DNA of 64,000 nt from Geodermatophilus aquaeductus (GCF_900182545.1 NZ_FXTJ01000002.1:310001-374000); one strand, 5' to 3'. Positions 18,812 through 27,071 are shown, counted from the first letter of the stretch. Notes: generated by a model not told the origin, from the letters alone. Numbers and translations are program-made.

Positions 18812-19728
18812 CCGGGCTCGCCCCCTCCCCCGTCGGGACGCTGCACCCCTTCGCCCAGCTCCGCGCGCTGCTCGCCGAGATCGGCGACGCCAAGCGTGTG
18901 CGGGTGGCCGGCATGCCGGGGTCGCTGGCCGAGCAGGCCTTCGCGCGCTCATGGGCGCGGCTGGTCGCCGGCGAGGACGTCGCCGACGTGGCGTACTCCG
19001 AGACCGCGGCCGCCGTCGCCCGCGCCCGGCTGGCCGGGATCGACGCCGGCGTGCTCACCACGGCCGGGCTGTCGGACGCCGAGGCGCTCGACGTGCTGCG
19101 CCGCGGGTTCGACGAGGTCGCCGGGCCGCTGGACGCGGAGCTGCGGGCACGGCTGCGGGCGACACTCGCTCCGCTGCGCTCCCCCGCTGCGGCACCGGCG
19201 CTCGCCGGCACGCTCAACGCCCAGCCGCGGGCGGGCGCGACCGCGCCGGGCAGGCCGCGGATCGTGGTCGAGCCGCCGGAGAGCCACGGCGACCACTGCC
19301 TCACCGTCGCGGTCTACGGCGTGCTGGTGGCGCCGGTGGTCGGCGCCGACCCGGTCGCGCCGTTCCTGCTCGGCGTGGCCCACCACCTGCACAACGTCGT
19401 CCTGCCCGACGCCGGGTTCGCCGGCGAGGTGCTGCTCGGCGACGCGCTGGAGCGGGTGATGGCCACGCTGGAGGAGCGCGAGCTCGCGGCGCTGCCCGGC
19501 CCGCTGGCCGCCCGCGTCCGCGAGGTGCTGGCGCTGCGGCCGGGGGCCGACGTCCCCGAGGCGCGGGCGTTCCACGCCGCCGACGTCCTCGACCGGGTGC
19601 TGCAGGTGCACCACCACGCCCGGGCCGCGGCGTTCACCTCGGCGCAGGCGCTCGACGACCTCGAGCTCGTGCACGCCGGGCCGGTGCAGGCCTACCACCT
19701 GGACGTCCTGGCGGCGGCCGGCTTGTGA
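18808..19728 (+). CDS. HD-like hydrolase-fold protein of unknown role
   Basis: A 306-residue protein that starts with GTG overlapping the ino1 stop. The N-terminal half is helical and alanine-rich. The C-terminal half has a His-rich pattern like an HD-domain metal site: GDHCLTVAVYG, then GVAHHLHNVVLPDAG where an HD pair would sit, then 'QVHHHARAAAF' and 'GPVQAYHLDVL'. In classical HD enzymes an HD dipeptide coordinates the metal; here HH stands at that place, so activity may differ or be lost. I do not recognise a named family. Its position directly after ino1 suggests a phosphatase-type or structural role in the same pathway, but that is a guess. Confidence 0.65.
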   Translation: MTGLAPSPVGTLHPFAQLRALLAEIGDAKRVRVAGMPGSLAEQAFARSWARLVAGEDVADVAYSETAAAVARARLAGIDAGVLTTAGLSDAEALDVLRRGFDEVAGPLDAELRARLRATLAPLRSPAAAPALAGTLNAQPRAGATAPGRPRIVVEPPESHGDHCLTVAVYGVLVAPVVGADPVAPFLLGVAHHLHNVVLPDAGFAGEVLLGDALERVMATLEERELAALPGPLAARVREVLALRPGADVPEARAFHAADVLDRVLQVHHHARAAAFTSAQALDDLELVHAGPVQAYHLDVLAAAGL

Positions 19729-19740
19729 GCGGACAGGCGC

Positions 19741-19780
19741 GTGAGCATCGCAGCGAGGAACGAGCGAGGAGCGGAGCGGG
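19741..19780 (+). repeat. Short REP-like GC-rich element
   Basis: The 75-bp gap between two otherwise overlapping operon genes carries a run of GCGAGGA/GAGCGAGGAGCGGAGC-type units. It is of the kind often scattered through actinobacterial genomes as small intergenic repeats. It is the only interruption in the overlapping gene chain of the operon. Copy number elsewhere cannot be tested here. Confidence 0.35.
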
Positions 19781-19804
19781 CCGCGGGAGCGAACCGGTGA
19801 GACC

Positions 19805-20827
19805 GTGACGACGGCGGTGCACGCACCTGTCGTCGACGGGATCCCGTTCGCGCGGGTCGGCCGCGACGACCTGCGCGCGGAGGTGGCCGGGCTGCTCGCC
19901 GCCGGCGAGACCGACCGCGCCCGCGTGCTGCTGCTCGCCGACGCCGACGACTGGTGGACCGAGCCGCCGCCCCCGCCGGAGCAGCTGGCCCGCGTGCCGG
20001 CCGCGCGCACGCTGCGCGAGGCGATGGACCTGCTCGGCATGGGCCGGGTGGCCGACTACTTCGCGCACCGCTGGTCGGACCCCACGCACCTGGCCGGCCT
20101 CGCGCTGCTGCAGGCGCACTGGCCGGGGGACCGCCCGGTGGTCGACGTCGCCTGCGGCACCGGCGCGCACCTGCGCGAGCTGTCCCGCCGCGGCGTGCGT
20201 GACCTGCTGGGGGTCGACGTCGTCTGGGCCAAGCTCTGGCTGGCGCGGCGGTTCGTCTGCCCGGAGGCCCGCTACGTGTGCGCCGACCTCACCGCGGCCC
20301 CGGACCTCGCCGTCGGCCGGCCGGCCTACGTCATGTGCCACGACGCCTTCTACTTCCTGCGCGACAAGCCGGCCGCCGCCGCGGCGATGCGCGCGCTGGC
20401 CGGGGACGGCGGCACGGTCGTCGTCGGGCACGCGCACGTGGCCGACCCGCACGGCGAGCCGCTGACGCCGGAGGGCTACGCCGAGGTGCTCGGCACCGGC
20501 CTGCTCTACGACGACGAGGAACTCACCCGCGCGCTGCTCGAGGGCCGCCCGCCGCGGCCGGCCGCACCCGCCGACCTGCACGCCAGCGAGGCGGTCGCCC
20601 TGGTGGCCGGCGACCCGCGGGGGCCCGCGCCGGCCGATCTCGGCGAGCCGCTGCCACCGCTGTCGCCCAACCCGCTCTACCGCGACGGCGTGCTGACCTG
20701 GCCGAACGCGCGCTACGCCGCCGAGTACGGCCCGCGGTCGGCGTACCTGCCGCAGCGCTGGCCGGACCCGCTGCCCGCCGACGCCGCCCGCCGCCGGCTG
20801 CTCGTCGACCTCCCGGAGGCCTGGTGA
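19805..20827 (+). CDS. Class I SAM-dependent methyltransferase
   Basis: A 340-residue protein with a Rossmann methyltransferase domain: SAM-binding VVDVACGTGAH at 112-122 and the acidic strand 'LLGVDVVWAKL' after it. The motif IV-like region reads 'YVMCHDAFYFL', and 'GGTVVVGHAHV' follows. A 100-residue N-terminal extension and a 110-residue C-terminal extension are unusual for small-molecule methyltransferases and suggest substrate-specific caps. It lies within the cyclitol/YcaO operon, separated from the HD-like gene by 76 bp and overlapping the next gene by 4 bp. A sugar, cyclitol or heteroatom methylation is plausible; the substrate is unknown. Confidence 0.82.
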   Translation: MTTAVHAPVVDGIPFARVGRDDLRAEVAGLLAAGETDRARVLLLADADDWWTEPPPPPEQLARVPAARTLREAMDLLGMGRVADYFAHRWSDPTHLAGLALLQAHWPGDRPVVDVACGTGAHLRELSRRGVRDLLGVDVVWAKLWLARRFVCPEARYVCADLTAAPDLAVGRPAYVMCHDAFYFLRDKPAAAAAMRALAGDGGTVVVGHAHVADPHGEPLTPEGYAEVLGTGLLYDDEELTRALLEGRPPRPAAPADLHASEAVALVAGDPRGPAPADLGEPLPPLSPNPLYRDGVLTWPNARYAAEYGPRSAYLPQRWPDPLPADAARRRLLVDLPEAW

Positions 20828-21810
20828 CCGTCGGCTGGGGCATCGCCGGCTGCGGCTGGGTGGCCCGCGACCACGCGCTGCCCGCGCTGCTCTCCGTCGA
20901 CGGCGCCCGGGTGGTCGCGCTGCACGACCTCGACCCCGCCGCGATGGAGCGCATGCCGGTCGAGGGCGCCGCCCGCTCGACAGACCTGGCGGGGTTCCTC
21001 GCCACCCCGGGCCTGGACGCCGTCTACGTGGCGGTGCCCAACGCCGGGCACCGGCCACTGGTGGAGGCGGCCGCCGCGGCCGGCACGGCGGTGCTGTGCG
21101 AGAAGCCGCTGGCCGCCGACGCCGGCGACGCGCAGGCCCTGGTGGACGCCTGCGCGCGGGCCGGCGTGCTGCTCGGCACCGCCTACGACCAGCGCTGGCA
21201 CCCCGCCCACGTGCGGCTGCGCGAGCTGGTGCCCGAGCTCGGCACGGTCACCGCGGTGCGGATCGTCTACTGCTGCTGGCTGCCCGGGGACTGGACGCCC
21301 GACGGCCGCCCGCACGACAACTGGCGGGTCGACCCCGCCCGCGCCGGCGGTGGCGCCGCGATCGACCTCGCGCCGCACGGCCTGGACCTGACGGGCGCGC
21401 TGCTCGGCGAGGACGTCAGCTCGCTGTCGGCGCTGCTGCAGACGCGGGTGCACGACTACGGCGTCGACGACGGCGCGCTGCTCACCGGGCGCACCGAGGG
21501 CGGCGTGCTGGTGAGCCTGCACGTCGCGTTCAACACCCCCGACGAGCTCCCCCGCCGCCGCCTCGAGGTGGTCGGGACCCGCGGCATGGCCGTCGCCGTC
21601 GACACGATGGGCCAGACGGCGGGAGGCTCGCTGACGCTGTACCGCCCCGACCCGGTGGACGTGCCGTTCGCCGCCACGCCGCCGTTCGAGGCGCAGTTCG
21701 CCGCCTTCACCGACGCGGTCGCGGGCCGCGCGCGGTGGCCGTACGACCCCGCCCGCGACCTCGCCCTGCACCGCCTGCTCCTCACCGCTCTCTCCGGAGG
21801 ATCCCCGTGA
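20824..21810 (+). CDS. Gfo/Idh/MocA family NAD(P)-dependent oxidoreductase
   Basis: A 328-residue sugar or cyclitol dehydrogenase. The dinucleotide-binding fold carries GIAGCGWVARDH at 6-17. The family's EKP signature is at 93-95 (LCEKPLAAD), and the substrate domain has 'GGGAAIDLAPHGLDL' in the expected place with the catalytic-region His. Gfo/Idh enzymes oxidise or reduce hydroxyls of sugars, inositols and amino sugars using tightly used NAD(P). Next to an inositol-phosphate synthase and a TIM-barrel isomerase, oxidation of a cyclitol to a ketone ready for amination or epimerisation is a reasonable inference. It overlaps both neighbours by 4 bp. Confidence 0.88.
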   Translation: MTVGWGIAGCGWVARDHALPALLSVDGARVVALHDLDPAAMERMPVEGAARSTDLAGFLATPGLDAVYVAVPNAGHRPLVEAAAAAGTAVLCEKPLAADAGDAQALVDACARAGVLLGTAYDQRWHPAHVRLRELVPELGTVTAVRIVYCCWLPGDWTPDGRPHDNWRVDPARAGGGAAIDLAPHGLDLTGALLGEDVSSLSALLQTRVHDYGVDDGALLTGRTEGGVLVSLHVAFNTPDELPRRRLEVVGTRGMAVAVDTMGQTAGGSLTLYRPDPVDVPFAATPPFEAQFAAFTDAVAGRARWPYDPARDLALHRLLLTALSGGSP

Positions 21811-22766
21811 GCTCGCCCGACGTACCCGGGGCCATCGACCGGGCCACCGACCCCGCCGCCGACCCCGGCGCGCGGTCCGGCACCAGCCAGGTCGACACCA
21901 ACCCCTACCGCGGTCTGCTGCCCGACCTACCCGCCTACGCCTGCACCAACTGCGGGCACTGGCAGCGCTGGCCCGCGCCGGGGCCGCAGGTCTGCCCGGT
22001 CTGCGCCGACGTCCGCAACGCGCTGCCCGAGCACGGCTTCGAGTTCGTCACCGACAAGCAGGCCGACGAGCTGGTCACCGGCTTCTGGCGGCCCGCCCCG
22101 GTCGACGGCGTCACCGAGTTCGGCACCGAGCCGCGCTTCGGCCTCGACAGCCGCGGGTGGGTGATCGAGAGCGACATCGGCCTGGTCGGCTTCGAGTGCG
22201 CGCCCTGGTACACCGCCGACATGCTCGCCGAGCTGCGCCGGATGGCCGACGCCCACGGCGGCTTCCCCGTGCTGGCGTCCAGCCACGTGCACGGCTACGG
22301 CGCGCTGTGGCAACTGCAGCAGGAACTCGAGCCACGGGTGGTCTGCGTCAACGTGCACGACCTGACCTGGACGAAGGCCTTCCGCGTCACCTGGCCGGCC
22401 GACGACGTCCTCGCCCTCGCGCCCGACCTCACCCTGCACCGCACCGGCGGACACTTCGCCGGGCACTCGGTGCTGCACGACTCCCGCCGCGGGATCCTCT
22501 TCTGCGGCGACTCGCTCAAGGTCGACCTCTCCCCCGACGGCGAGCCGGTGGCGCTGAGCGCGCACAAGGCCTTCCACGCCCAGATCCCGCTGTCGCACGG
22601 CGAGCTGCGCGAGATGCTCGCCGTCGTCGCGGAGCTGGACTTCGAGGTCGTCGCGACGCCGTTCGAGATGGTCCCCGGCGTCACCACCGACCACGTCGTC
22701 CACCTGGTTCAGCGGCTGCTGTCGGGCCCGCCGGACGCCGCTCCCGTCGCGCTGGACGAGCTGTGA
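21807..22766 (+). CDS. MBL-fold hydrolase-like protein with N-terminal zinc ribbon
   Basis: A 319-residue fusion. Residues 44-70 form a rubredoxin-like zinc ribbon (C46, C49, C63, C66: YACTNCGHW and CPVCADV). The rest resembles a metallo-beta-lactamase fold, with SSHVHGYGALW at 158-168 where HxHxDH is normally found, H184, GGHFAGH at 214-220, and FCGD ending at D235. The HxHxDH motif is degenerate (HxHxYG), so a changed metal site is likely. The start GTG has GGAGG six nt before it and overlaps the oxidoreductase stop. It is followed by the YcaO gene with a 4-bp overlap, and the two may act on the same intermediate. Confidence 0.78.
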   Translation: MSSPDVPGAIDRATDPAADPGARSGTSQVDTNPYRGLLPDLPAYACTNCGHWQRWPAPGPQVCPVCADVRNALPEHGFEFVTDKQADELVTGFWRPAPVDGVTEFGTEPRFGLDSRGWVIESDIGLVGFECAPWYTADMLAELRRMADAHGGFPVLASSHVHGYGALWQLQQELEPRVVCVNVHDLTWTKAFRVTWPADDVLALAPDLTLHRTGGHFAGHSVLHDSRRGILFCGDSLKVDLSPDGEPVALSAHKAFHAQIPLSHGELREMLAVVAELDFEVVATPFEMVPGVTTDHVVHLVQRLLSGPPDAAPVALDEL

Positions 22767-24223
22767 CGGCGGTCGAGGTCACGCCGTCGCAGCGCTACCG
22801 CGACTCGTTCCCGACGCCGGTCGAGGACTTCGCGATCGAGGGCATCGACGTCCTCGAGGTGCCGCTGCACTCCGCCGTCCTGCCGCCCTCGGAGCTGCAC
22901 CCCGGCGGCAGCGGGCTCGGCTACGGCGCCACCCGCGAGGAGGCCCGCACCGGCGCGATGGGCGAGATGGCCGAGATGGCGCTGTCGTTGCGCGCGCACC
23001 GGGGGGTCGTCCGCGAGGAGGGGTCCTACGCGGAGATGACCCGCCGGCACGGCCGCGACCGCGTCGCCGACCCGCGCGAGCTGTGCCTGGAGGCGGGCAG
23101 CCCCTACGACGACGACCGGCCGCTGCAGTGGCTGCCGATGACCCGGCTGCGCGACGGCGAGCGGGTGCTGGTCCCGGCCGAGCTCGTGGCGAGCGCGCCC
23201 GACGACCTGCCCGGCGACCCGCCGCCCGGGGGCTGGCTCACCACGGTCATCACCAACGGCCAGGGCGCGGCTTTCGACGCCGACCGCGCCGTCACCCACG
23301 CGCTGCTCGAGGTGCTGCAGCGCGACGGCAACGCGACGGCGTTCCGCGCGATGGACCGCGGCGTCGTCGTCGACCTCGACGGGCTCACCGACCCCGACGC
23401 GCTCGCGCTGCTCGGCCGGCTCGACGCCGCGGGCATCGACGTCATGGTCAAGCTCGCCACCACGGAGTTCGGCGTCGTCGACGTCTACGCCGTCGGCTGC
23501 TCCCGGGACGGCTCGGAGCCGGTGCCGGTGATGGCCACGGCGTGCGGCGAGGCGGCGCACCCCGACCGCGACACCGCCGTCCGCAAGGCGCTGCACGAGT
23601 TCGCCTCGGCCCGCGCGCGGAAGGCGTTCATGCACGGGCCCTTCGACGTCGTCCTGCCGGCGACGCCGCCGGGCTACCTGGAGCACTGGCGCGGCGGGCA
23701 CCCGCCGGAGCGGCTGGTCGAGGAGGACCGCGCGCTGCAGGCGATGCTCGAGTGGACGCGGATGGGCACCGCCGCGCTGGTGGACCTGCTGCAGGACACC
23801 GTGCTGTCCCGCCGGTCCACCGTGGCGCTGGCCGACCTGCCGTCGTGGGCGGGTGACGACCTGCACGCGCACGTCACCGGCGCGGTCCAGGCCGCCGGGC
23901 ACGACGTGCTCGTGGAGCTGCAGCCCTCGGCCGGCGACGCGGTGGCCGCCAAGGTGCTCGTGACCGGCCTCGAGGTGGAGACGATGAGCTACGGCCGGAT
24001 CGGCGAGCGCGGCGTGCGCCGACTGCTCGAGCACGACGAGGGGCTCGCGGTGGTGGGCGCCGACCCCGGCGGCTGGGCGCGGGTGCACCTGACCGCCGAC
24101 GCCGAGGAGCGCCTGGGCGGGCCGGCCTGGTTCGACCGCGCCGGCGCCCAACGGCGGGTGGGCGCGCTCTACGCGCTGTACCGGGAGCCGGGCCGGCACG
24201 TGGTGGCGGAGGTCCTCGACTAG
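22763..24223 (+). CDS. YcaO-type ATP-dependent backbone-activating enzyme, stand-alone
   Basis: A 486-residue YcaO-family protein. The ATP-binding signatures are present: GYGATREEARTGAMGEMAE (53-71), HALLEVLQRDG (179-189) and the block ending RKALHEFASAR (274-284). YcaO enzymes phosphorylate an amide oxygen with ATP to allow cyclodehydration, thioamidation or amidine formation, usually on RiPP precursor peptides. This one has no fused or adjacent E1-like partner or TfuA, no short precursor gene nearby, and lacks the proline-rich PxPxP C-terminus typical of azoline-forming members. It probably acts on a small-molecule amide, or its peptide substrate is encoded elsewhere. It overlaps both flanking genes. 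Confidence 0.86.
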   Translation: MTAVEVTPSQRYRDSFPTPVEDFAIEGIDVLEVPLHSAVLPPSELHPGGSGLGYGATREEARTGAMGEMAEMALSLRAHRGVVREEGSYAEMTRRHGRDRVADPRELCLEAGSPYDDDRPLQWLPMTRLRDGERVLVPAELVASAPDDLPGDPPPGGWLTTVITNGQGAAFDADRAVTHALLEVLQRDGNATAFRAMDRGVVVDLDGLTDPDALALLGRLDAAGIDVMVKLATTEFGVVDVYAVGCSRDGSEPVPVMATACGEAAHPDRDTAVRKALHEFASARARKAFMHGPFDVVLPATPPGYLEHWRGGHPPERLVEEDRALQAMLEWTRMGTAALVDLLQDTVLSRRSTVALADLPSWAGDDLHAHVTGAVQAAGHDVLVELQPSAGDAVAAKVLVTGLEVETMSYGRIGERGVRRLLEHDEGLAVVGADPGGWARVHLTADAEERLGGPAWFDRAGAQRRVGALYALYREPGRHVVAEVLD

Positions 24224-25071
24224 TGACGGCGCTGCGCTACGCCTACAACACCAACGGGCTGACCTCCCACCGGCTGTCGGACGCGCTGGCCTTCCTCGCC
24301 GACTGCGGCTACGCCGGGGTGGCGCTCACCCTCGACGTCGTCCACCTCGACCCGTTCGCACCCGACGCGTTCGCCCAGGCGGAGTCGGTGCGGGCGCGGT
24401 GCGACGAGCTGGGCCTCGGCGTGGTGGTGGAGACCGGCGCCCGGTTCCTGCTCGACCCGCGGGCCAAGCACGAGCCGACGTTCGTCACCGCCTCGGCCGA
24501 GGGCCGGGAGCGGCGGCTGGCCTACCTGCGGCTGGCCTGCGACCTCGCCGAGGTCCTCGGCGCGGAGGCGGTGAGCTTCTGGGCGGGCGTGCCCAAGCCG
24601 GGCGTGGACCGGGACGCCGCGTGGGGCTGGTTCGCCGACGGCGTCCGCGCGCTGGTCGACAGCCACGGCGGGCGCTCCTACGCCCTCGCCGTCGAGCCGG
24701 AGCCCGGGATGCTGGTCGAGGACTGCGACGGCTGGGCGCGGCTGGCCGCCGAGGCGCCGGGCATCGCGCTGGCGCTCGACACCGGTCACTGCGTCGTGGC
24801 CGGGGCGTACGAGCCGGAGGAGGCGGTGACCCGCTTCGCGCCGCACCTGGGCACGGTCGCCGTCGAGGGGATGCGCCGCGGCGTGCACGACCACCTGCCG
24901 CTGGACGAGGGCGACGTCGACCTGCCCGCGGTGCTGCGGGCGCTGCGGGACGTCTCCTACGACCGGCTGGTCACGCTGGAGCTCTCCCGTGACGGGCACC
25001 GCGCGCACGAGATGGTGCCGCGCTCCACCGAGACGCTGAGGAAGGCCGAGTCGCAGGGGGTGTCGGCGTGA
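24223..25071 (+). CDS. Xylose-isomerase-like TIM-barrel sugar isomerase/epimerase
   Basis: A 282-residue TIM-barrel protein of the AP-endonuclease-2/xylose-isomerase-like superfamily. Expected metal ligands are visible: Glu in 'ALAVEPEPGML' near 166, Asp/His in 'ALALDTGHCV' near 187, and Glu in 'LVTLELSRDGH' near 257. A 'GVHDHLPLDEGDVDLPAVL' stretch precedes the last, as in IolE/inosose-isomerase relatives. It would isomerise or epimerise a sugar or inosose using a divalent metal. The GTG start shares a single base with the TAG stop of the YcaO gene. Together with ino1 and the Gfo/Idh gene it makes a cyclitol-modifying set. Confidence 0.85.
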   Translation: MTALRYAYNTNGLTSHRLSDALAFLADCGYAGVALTLDVVHLDPFAPDAFAQAESVRARCDELGLGVVVETGARFLLDPRAKHEPTFVTASAEGRERRLAYLRLACDLAEVLGAEAVSFWAGVPKPGVDRDAAWGWFADGVRALVDSHGGRSYALAVEPEPGMLVEDCDGWARLAAEAPGIALALDTGHCVVAGAYEPEEAVTRFAPHLGTVAVEGMRRGVHDHLPLDEGDVDLPAVLRALRDVSYDRLVTLELSRDGHRAHEMVPRSTETLRKAESQGVSA

Positions 25072-26276
25072 GGATCTGCTTCGTCAGCCGGCGCTACTGG
25101 CCGGCGGTGAGCGGCATGAGCGTCTACGCCGAGAACCTGCTGCGCGAGCTGGTCGCCCTCGGCCACGAGGTGGTGCTGGTCAGCCAGTACCGCGACGACG
25201 AGGCCGGGACCCGCGTCTACGGCGGCGGCCCTCCCCCGCCCGACCGCGTGCCGGCCGGCGTGGACGTGCACGCGCTGCCCAGCCGCGGGGAGACCGTCGT
25301 CCCCGCCGACTGGGAGGGCGACATCGACGGGATCGTGCGCACGGTGCTGGACCTGCACGCCGAGCGCCCCTTCGACGTGCTGCACGCCCAGTACGGCTAC
25401 CCGCCGGGCCTGGCGGTGCTGGCCGCCGCGCGGGAGACCGGGCTGCCGGCCGTGGTGAGCATCCAGGGCGGCGACGGGCACTGGGTGGGCACCTGCTGCG
25501 CGACCCACGCGCACGCGATGCGCACCGTCGTCGACTCCTCGTCGGCCGTGCTCATCGGCAGCGCCAGCTTCCGCGACGAGGTGGTGGGCAACCTCGGCTC
25601 GGACCCGGCGCGGTTCACGATCGTCCCGGGCGCGACCGACACCCGGCGGTTCAGCCCCGCCGAGCGGCCGATCGGCTCGCTGCAGGACCCGCCGGTGCTG
25701 CTGTTCCACGGTCGCGTCGACCGCCGCAAGGGCGTCCTCGACCTGCTCGAGGCGCTCCCCGACGGCGTGCGGCTCGTGGTCTCCGGGATCGGCCCCGACC
25801 TCGACGAGGCCCGCGCGCGGGCCGACGACCGGACGACCTTCCTCGGCTACGTCCCGCCCGACGAGGCGCCGGCGGTCTACCGCTCGGCCGACGTCTTCGT
25901 CAGCCCCACCTACAGCGAGGGGTTCAGCAACACGCTGCTCGAGGCGATGGCCAGCGGGCTGCCCACGGTGAGCACCGACAGCGTGGGCGTCGTCGACTGC
26001 CTGCGCGACGGCGAGAACGGGCTGCTGCACACCCCGGGCGACGTCGCCGGACTCCGGGCGGCGCTGGACCGACTGCTGGCCGACGGCGACCTGCGCACCC
26101 GGCTGGCCACGACGGCGCTGGAGGAGGTCCGCCGGCTGTACTCCTGGCCGGTGCTGGCCCGCTCGATCGACGACGTCTACCGGTCCGTGGCGGGCTCGAC
26201 GCCCTCCGCCGACTGGACGATGCCGCCGACGGTCGACCTCTCCTGCCGGTTCCGGGCCGCGGCCCACCTGCTGTGA
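25068..26276 (+). CDS. GT4-family glycosyltransferase
   Basis: A 402-residue GT-B glycosyltransferase of family GT4. The N-terminal domain starts with 'FVSRRYWPAVSGMSVYAENLL', the acceptor-side glycine motif. The donor domain has FHGRVDRRKG (213-222) and the EX7E motif SEGFSNTLLE with E284 and E292. GT4 enzymes transfer sugars from nucleotide donors with retention; the family includes MshA, which adds GlcNAc to inositol phosphate in mycothiol biosynthesis. Here it is followed immediately by a PIG-L deacetylase and shares an operon with an inositol-phosphate synthase, the same trio of activities that starts mycothiol synthesis, yet the context is different. It has 4-bp overlaps on both sides. 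Confidence 0.88.
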   Translation: MRICFVSRRYWPAVSGMSVYAENLLRELVALGHEVVLVSQYRDDEAGTRVYGGGPPPPDRVPAGVDVHALPSRGETVVPADWEGDIDGIVRTVLDLHAERPFDVLHAQYGYPPGLAVLAAARETGLPAVVSIQGGDGHWVGTCCATHAHAMRTVVDSSSAVLIGSASFRDEVVGNLGSDPARFTIVPGATDTRRFSPAERPIGSLQDPPVLLFHGRVDRRKGVLDLLEALPDGVRLVVSGIGPDLDEARARADDRTTFLGYVPPDEAPAVYRSADVFVSPTYSEGFSNTLLEAMASGLPTVSTDSVGVVDCLRDGENGLLHTPGDVAGLRAALDRLLADGDLRTRLATTALEEVRRLYSWPVLARSIDDVYRSVAGSTPSADWTMPPTVDLSCRFRAAAHLL

Positions 26277-27001
26277 GGGTGGTCGCGGTCAGCCCGCACC
26301 TCGACGACGCCGCGTTCTCCGTCGGCGGCACGCTCGCCGCGCTCGCCGACGCCGGGCACGAGGTCACCGTGGTCACCTGCTTCACCCGCAGCGTGCCCGA
26401 CCCGGCCGGCTTCGCGCTGGCCTGCCAGCTGGACAAGGGTCTGACCGCCGACGTCGACTACATGGCCCTGCGCCGCGCCGAGGACGCCGCCGCGATGGCC
26501 GTCCTCGGCGCCGTATCCCGGCACCTGGACCTGCCCGAGGCGCCGCACCGCGGCTACACGAGCGCCCCGGACCTCTTCGCGGGCGTACACGACGGCGACG
26601 ACGTGTGGCGGCCGGTGTGCGCCGCGCTGGCCGACGTCCCGGGCGACCTGTGGCTGGCGCCGCAGGCGCTCGGCGCGCACGTCGACCACCTGCAGGTGCT
26701 GCGCGCGGTGACCGCGCTCGACCGGCCGGCCCTGTGGTGGCGGGACTCCCCCTACGTGCTGCGCGAGCCCGACGCCGTGCCGGGTCCCGACCTGCCCGGC
26801 GGGCTGACGCCGGTCGAGCTGCCGCAGGACGCCGCCCGGCGGGCCGACGCGTGCGCCTGCTACGCCACCCAGCTCGGCTTCCAGTTCGGCGGGCCCGAGC
26901 CGATGCGCGCGGCGCTGGCCGGCCTGCCGGAGGTGCTGCTCGCCGACCCGCGGGCCCGGGAGGTAGCGGCCCGAGAGGTGGCCGCCCGAGAGCTGTCCTG
27001 A
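26273..27001 (+). CDS. PIG-L/LmbE-family zinc deacetylase
   Basis: A 242-residue metal-dependent N-deacetylase of the PIG-L family (MshB, BshB and GlcNAc-PI deacetylase relatives). Zinc-binding motifs are PHLDD at 8-12 and AHVDH at 135-139. The enzyme would remove an acetyl group from an N-acetyl-sugar, here most likely the sugar transferred by the preceding GT4. It is the last gene of the operon and its stop is followed by a twin hairpin. A repeated AAREVAAREL-like tail of low complexity closes the protein. GTG at 26273 overlaps the previous stop. Confidence 0.88.
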   Translation: MRVVAVSPHLDDAAFSVGGTLAALADAGHEVTVVTCFTRSVPDPAGFALACQLDKGLTADVDYMALRRAEDAAAMAVLGAVSRHLDLPEAPHRGYTSAPDLFAGVHDGDDVWRPVCAALADVPGDLWLAPQALGAHVDHLQVLRAVTALDRPALWWRDSPYVLREPDAVPGPDLPGGLTPVELPQDAARRADACACYATQLGFQFGGPEPMRAALAGLPEVLLADPRAREVAAREVAARELS

Positions 27002-27008
27002 GCTCGCT

Positions 27009-27040
27009 CGTGCTCTGCCCACAGTTGGGGGCAGAGCACG
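27009..27040. terminator. First of two twin hairpins ending the cyclitol/YcaO operon
   Basis: A perfect 12-bp stem, CGTGCTCTGCCC (27009-27020) with 27029-27040, around an 8-nt loop, 7 bp after the PIG-L stop. Confidence 0.65.
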
Positions 27041-27071
27041 GGCGCCCACGGGACGACCTCCGGGCTGTCCT

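Noticed and set aside
17588..27001. Interpretation of the operon as an ebo (eustigmatophyte/bacterial operon) cluster.
   Set aside because: Inositol-phosphate synthase and a TIM-barrel isomerase suggested it, but no eboA-like, TatD-like or UbiA-like genes are present.
17588..27001. Interpretation of the operon as the mycothiol biosynthetic genes.
   Set aside because: Mycothiol genes are usually dispersed and MshC/MshD are absent here; YcaO, MBL and methyltransferase do not belong to that pathway.
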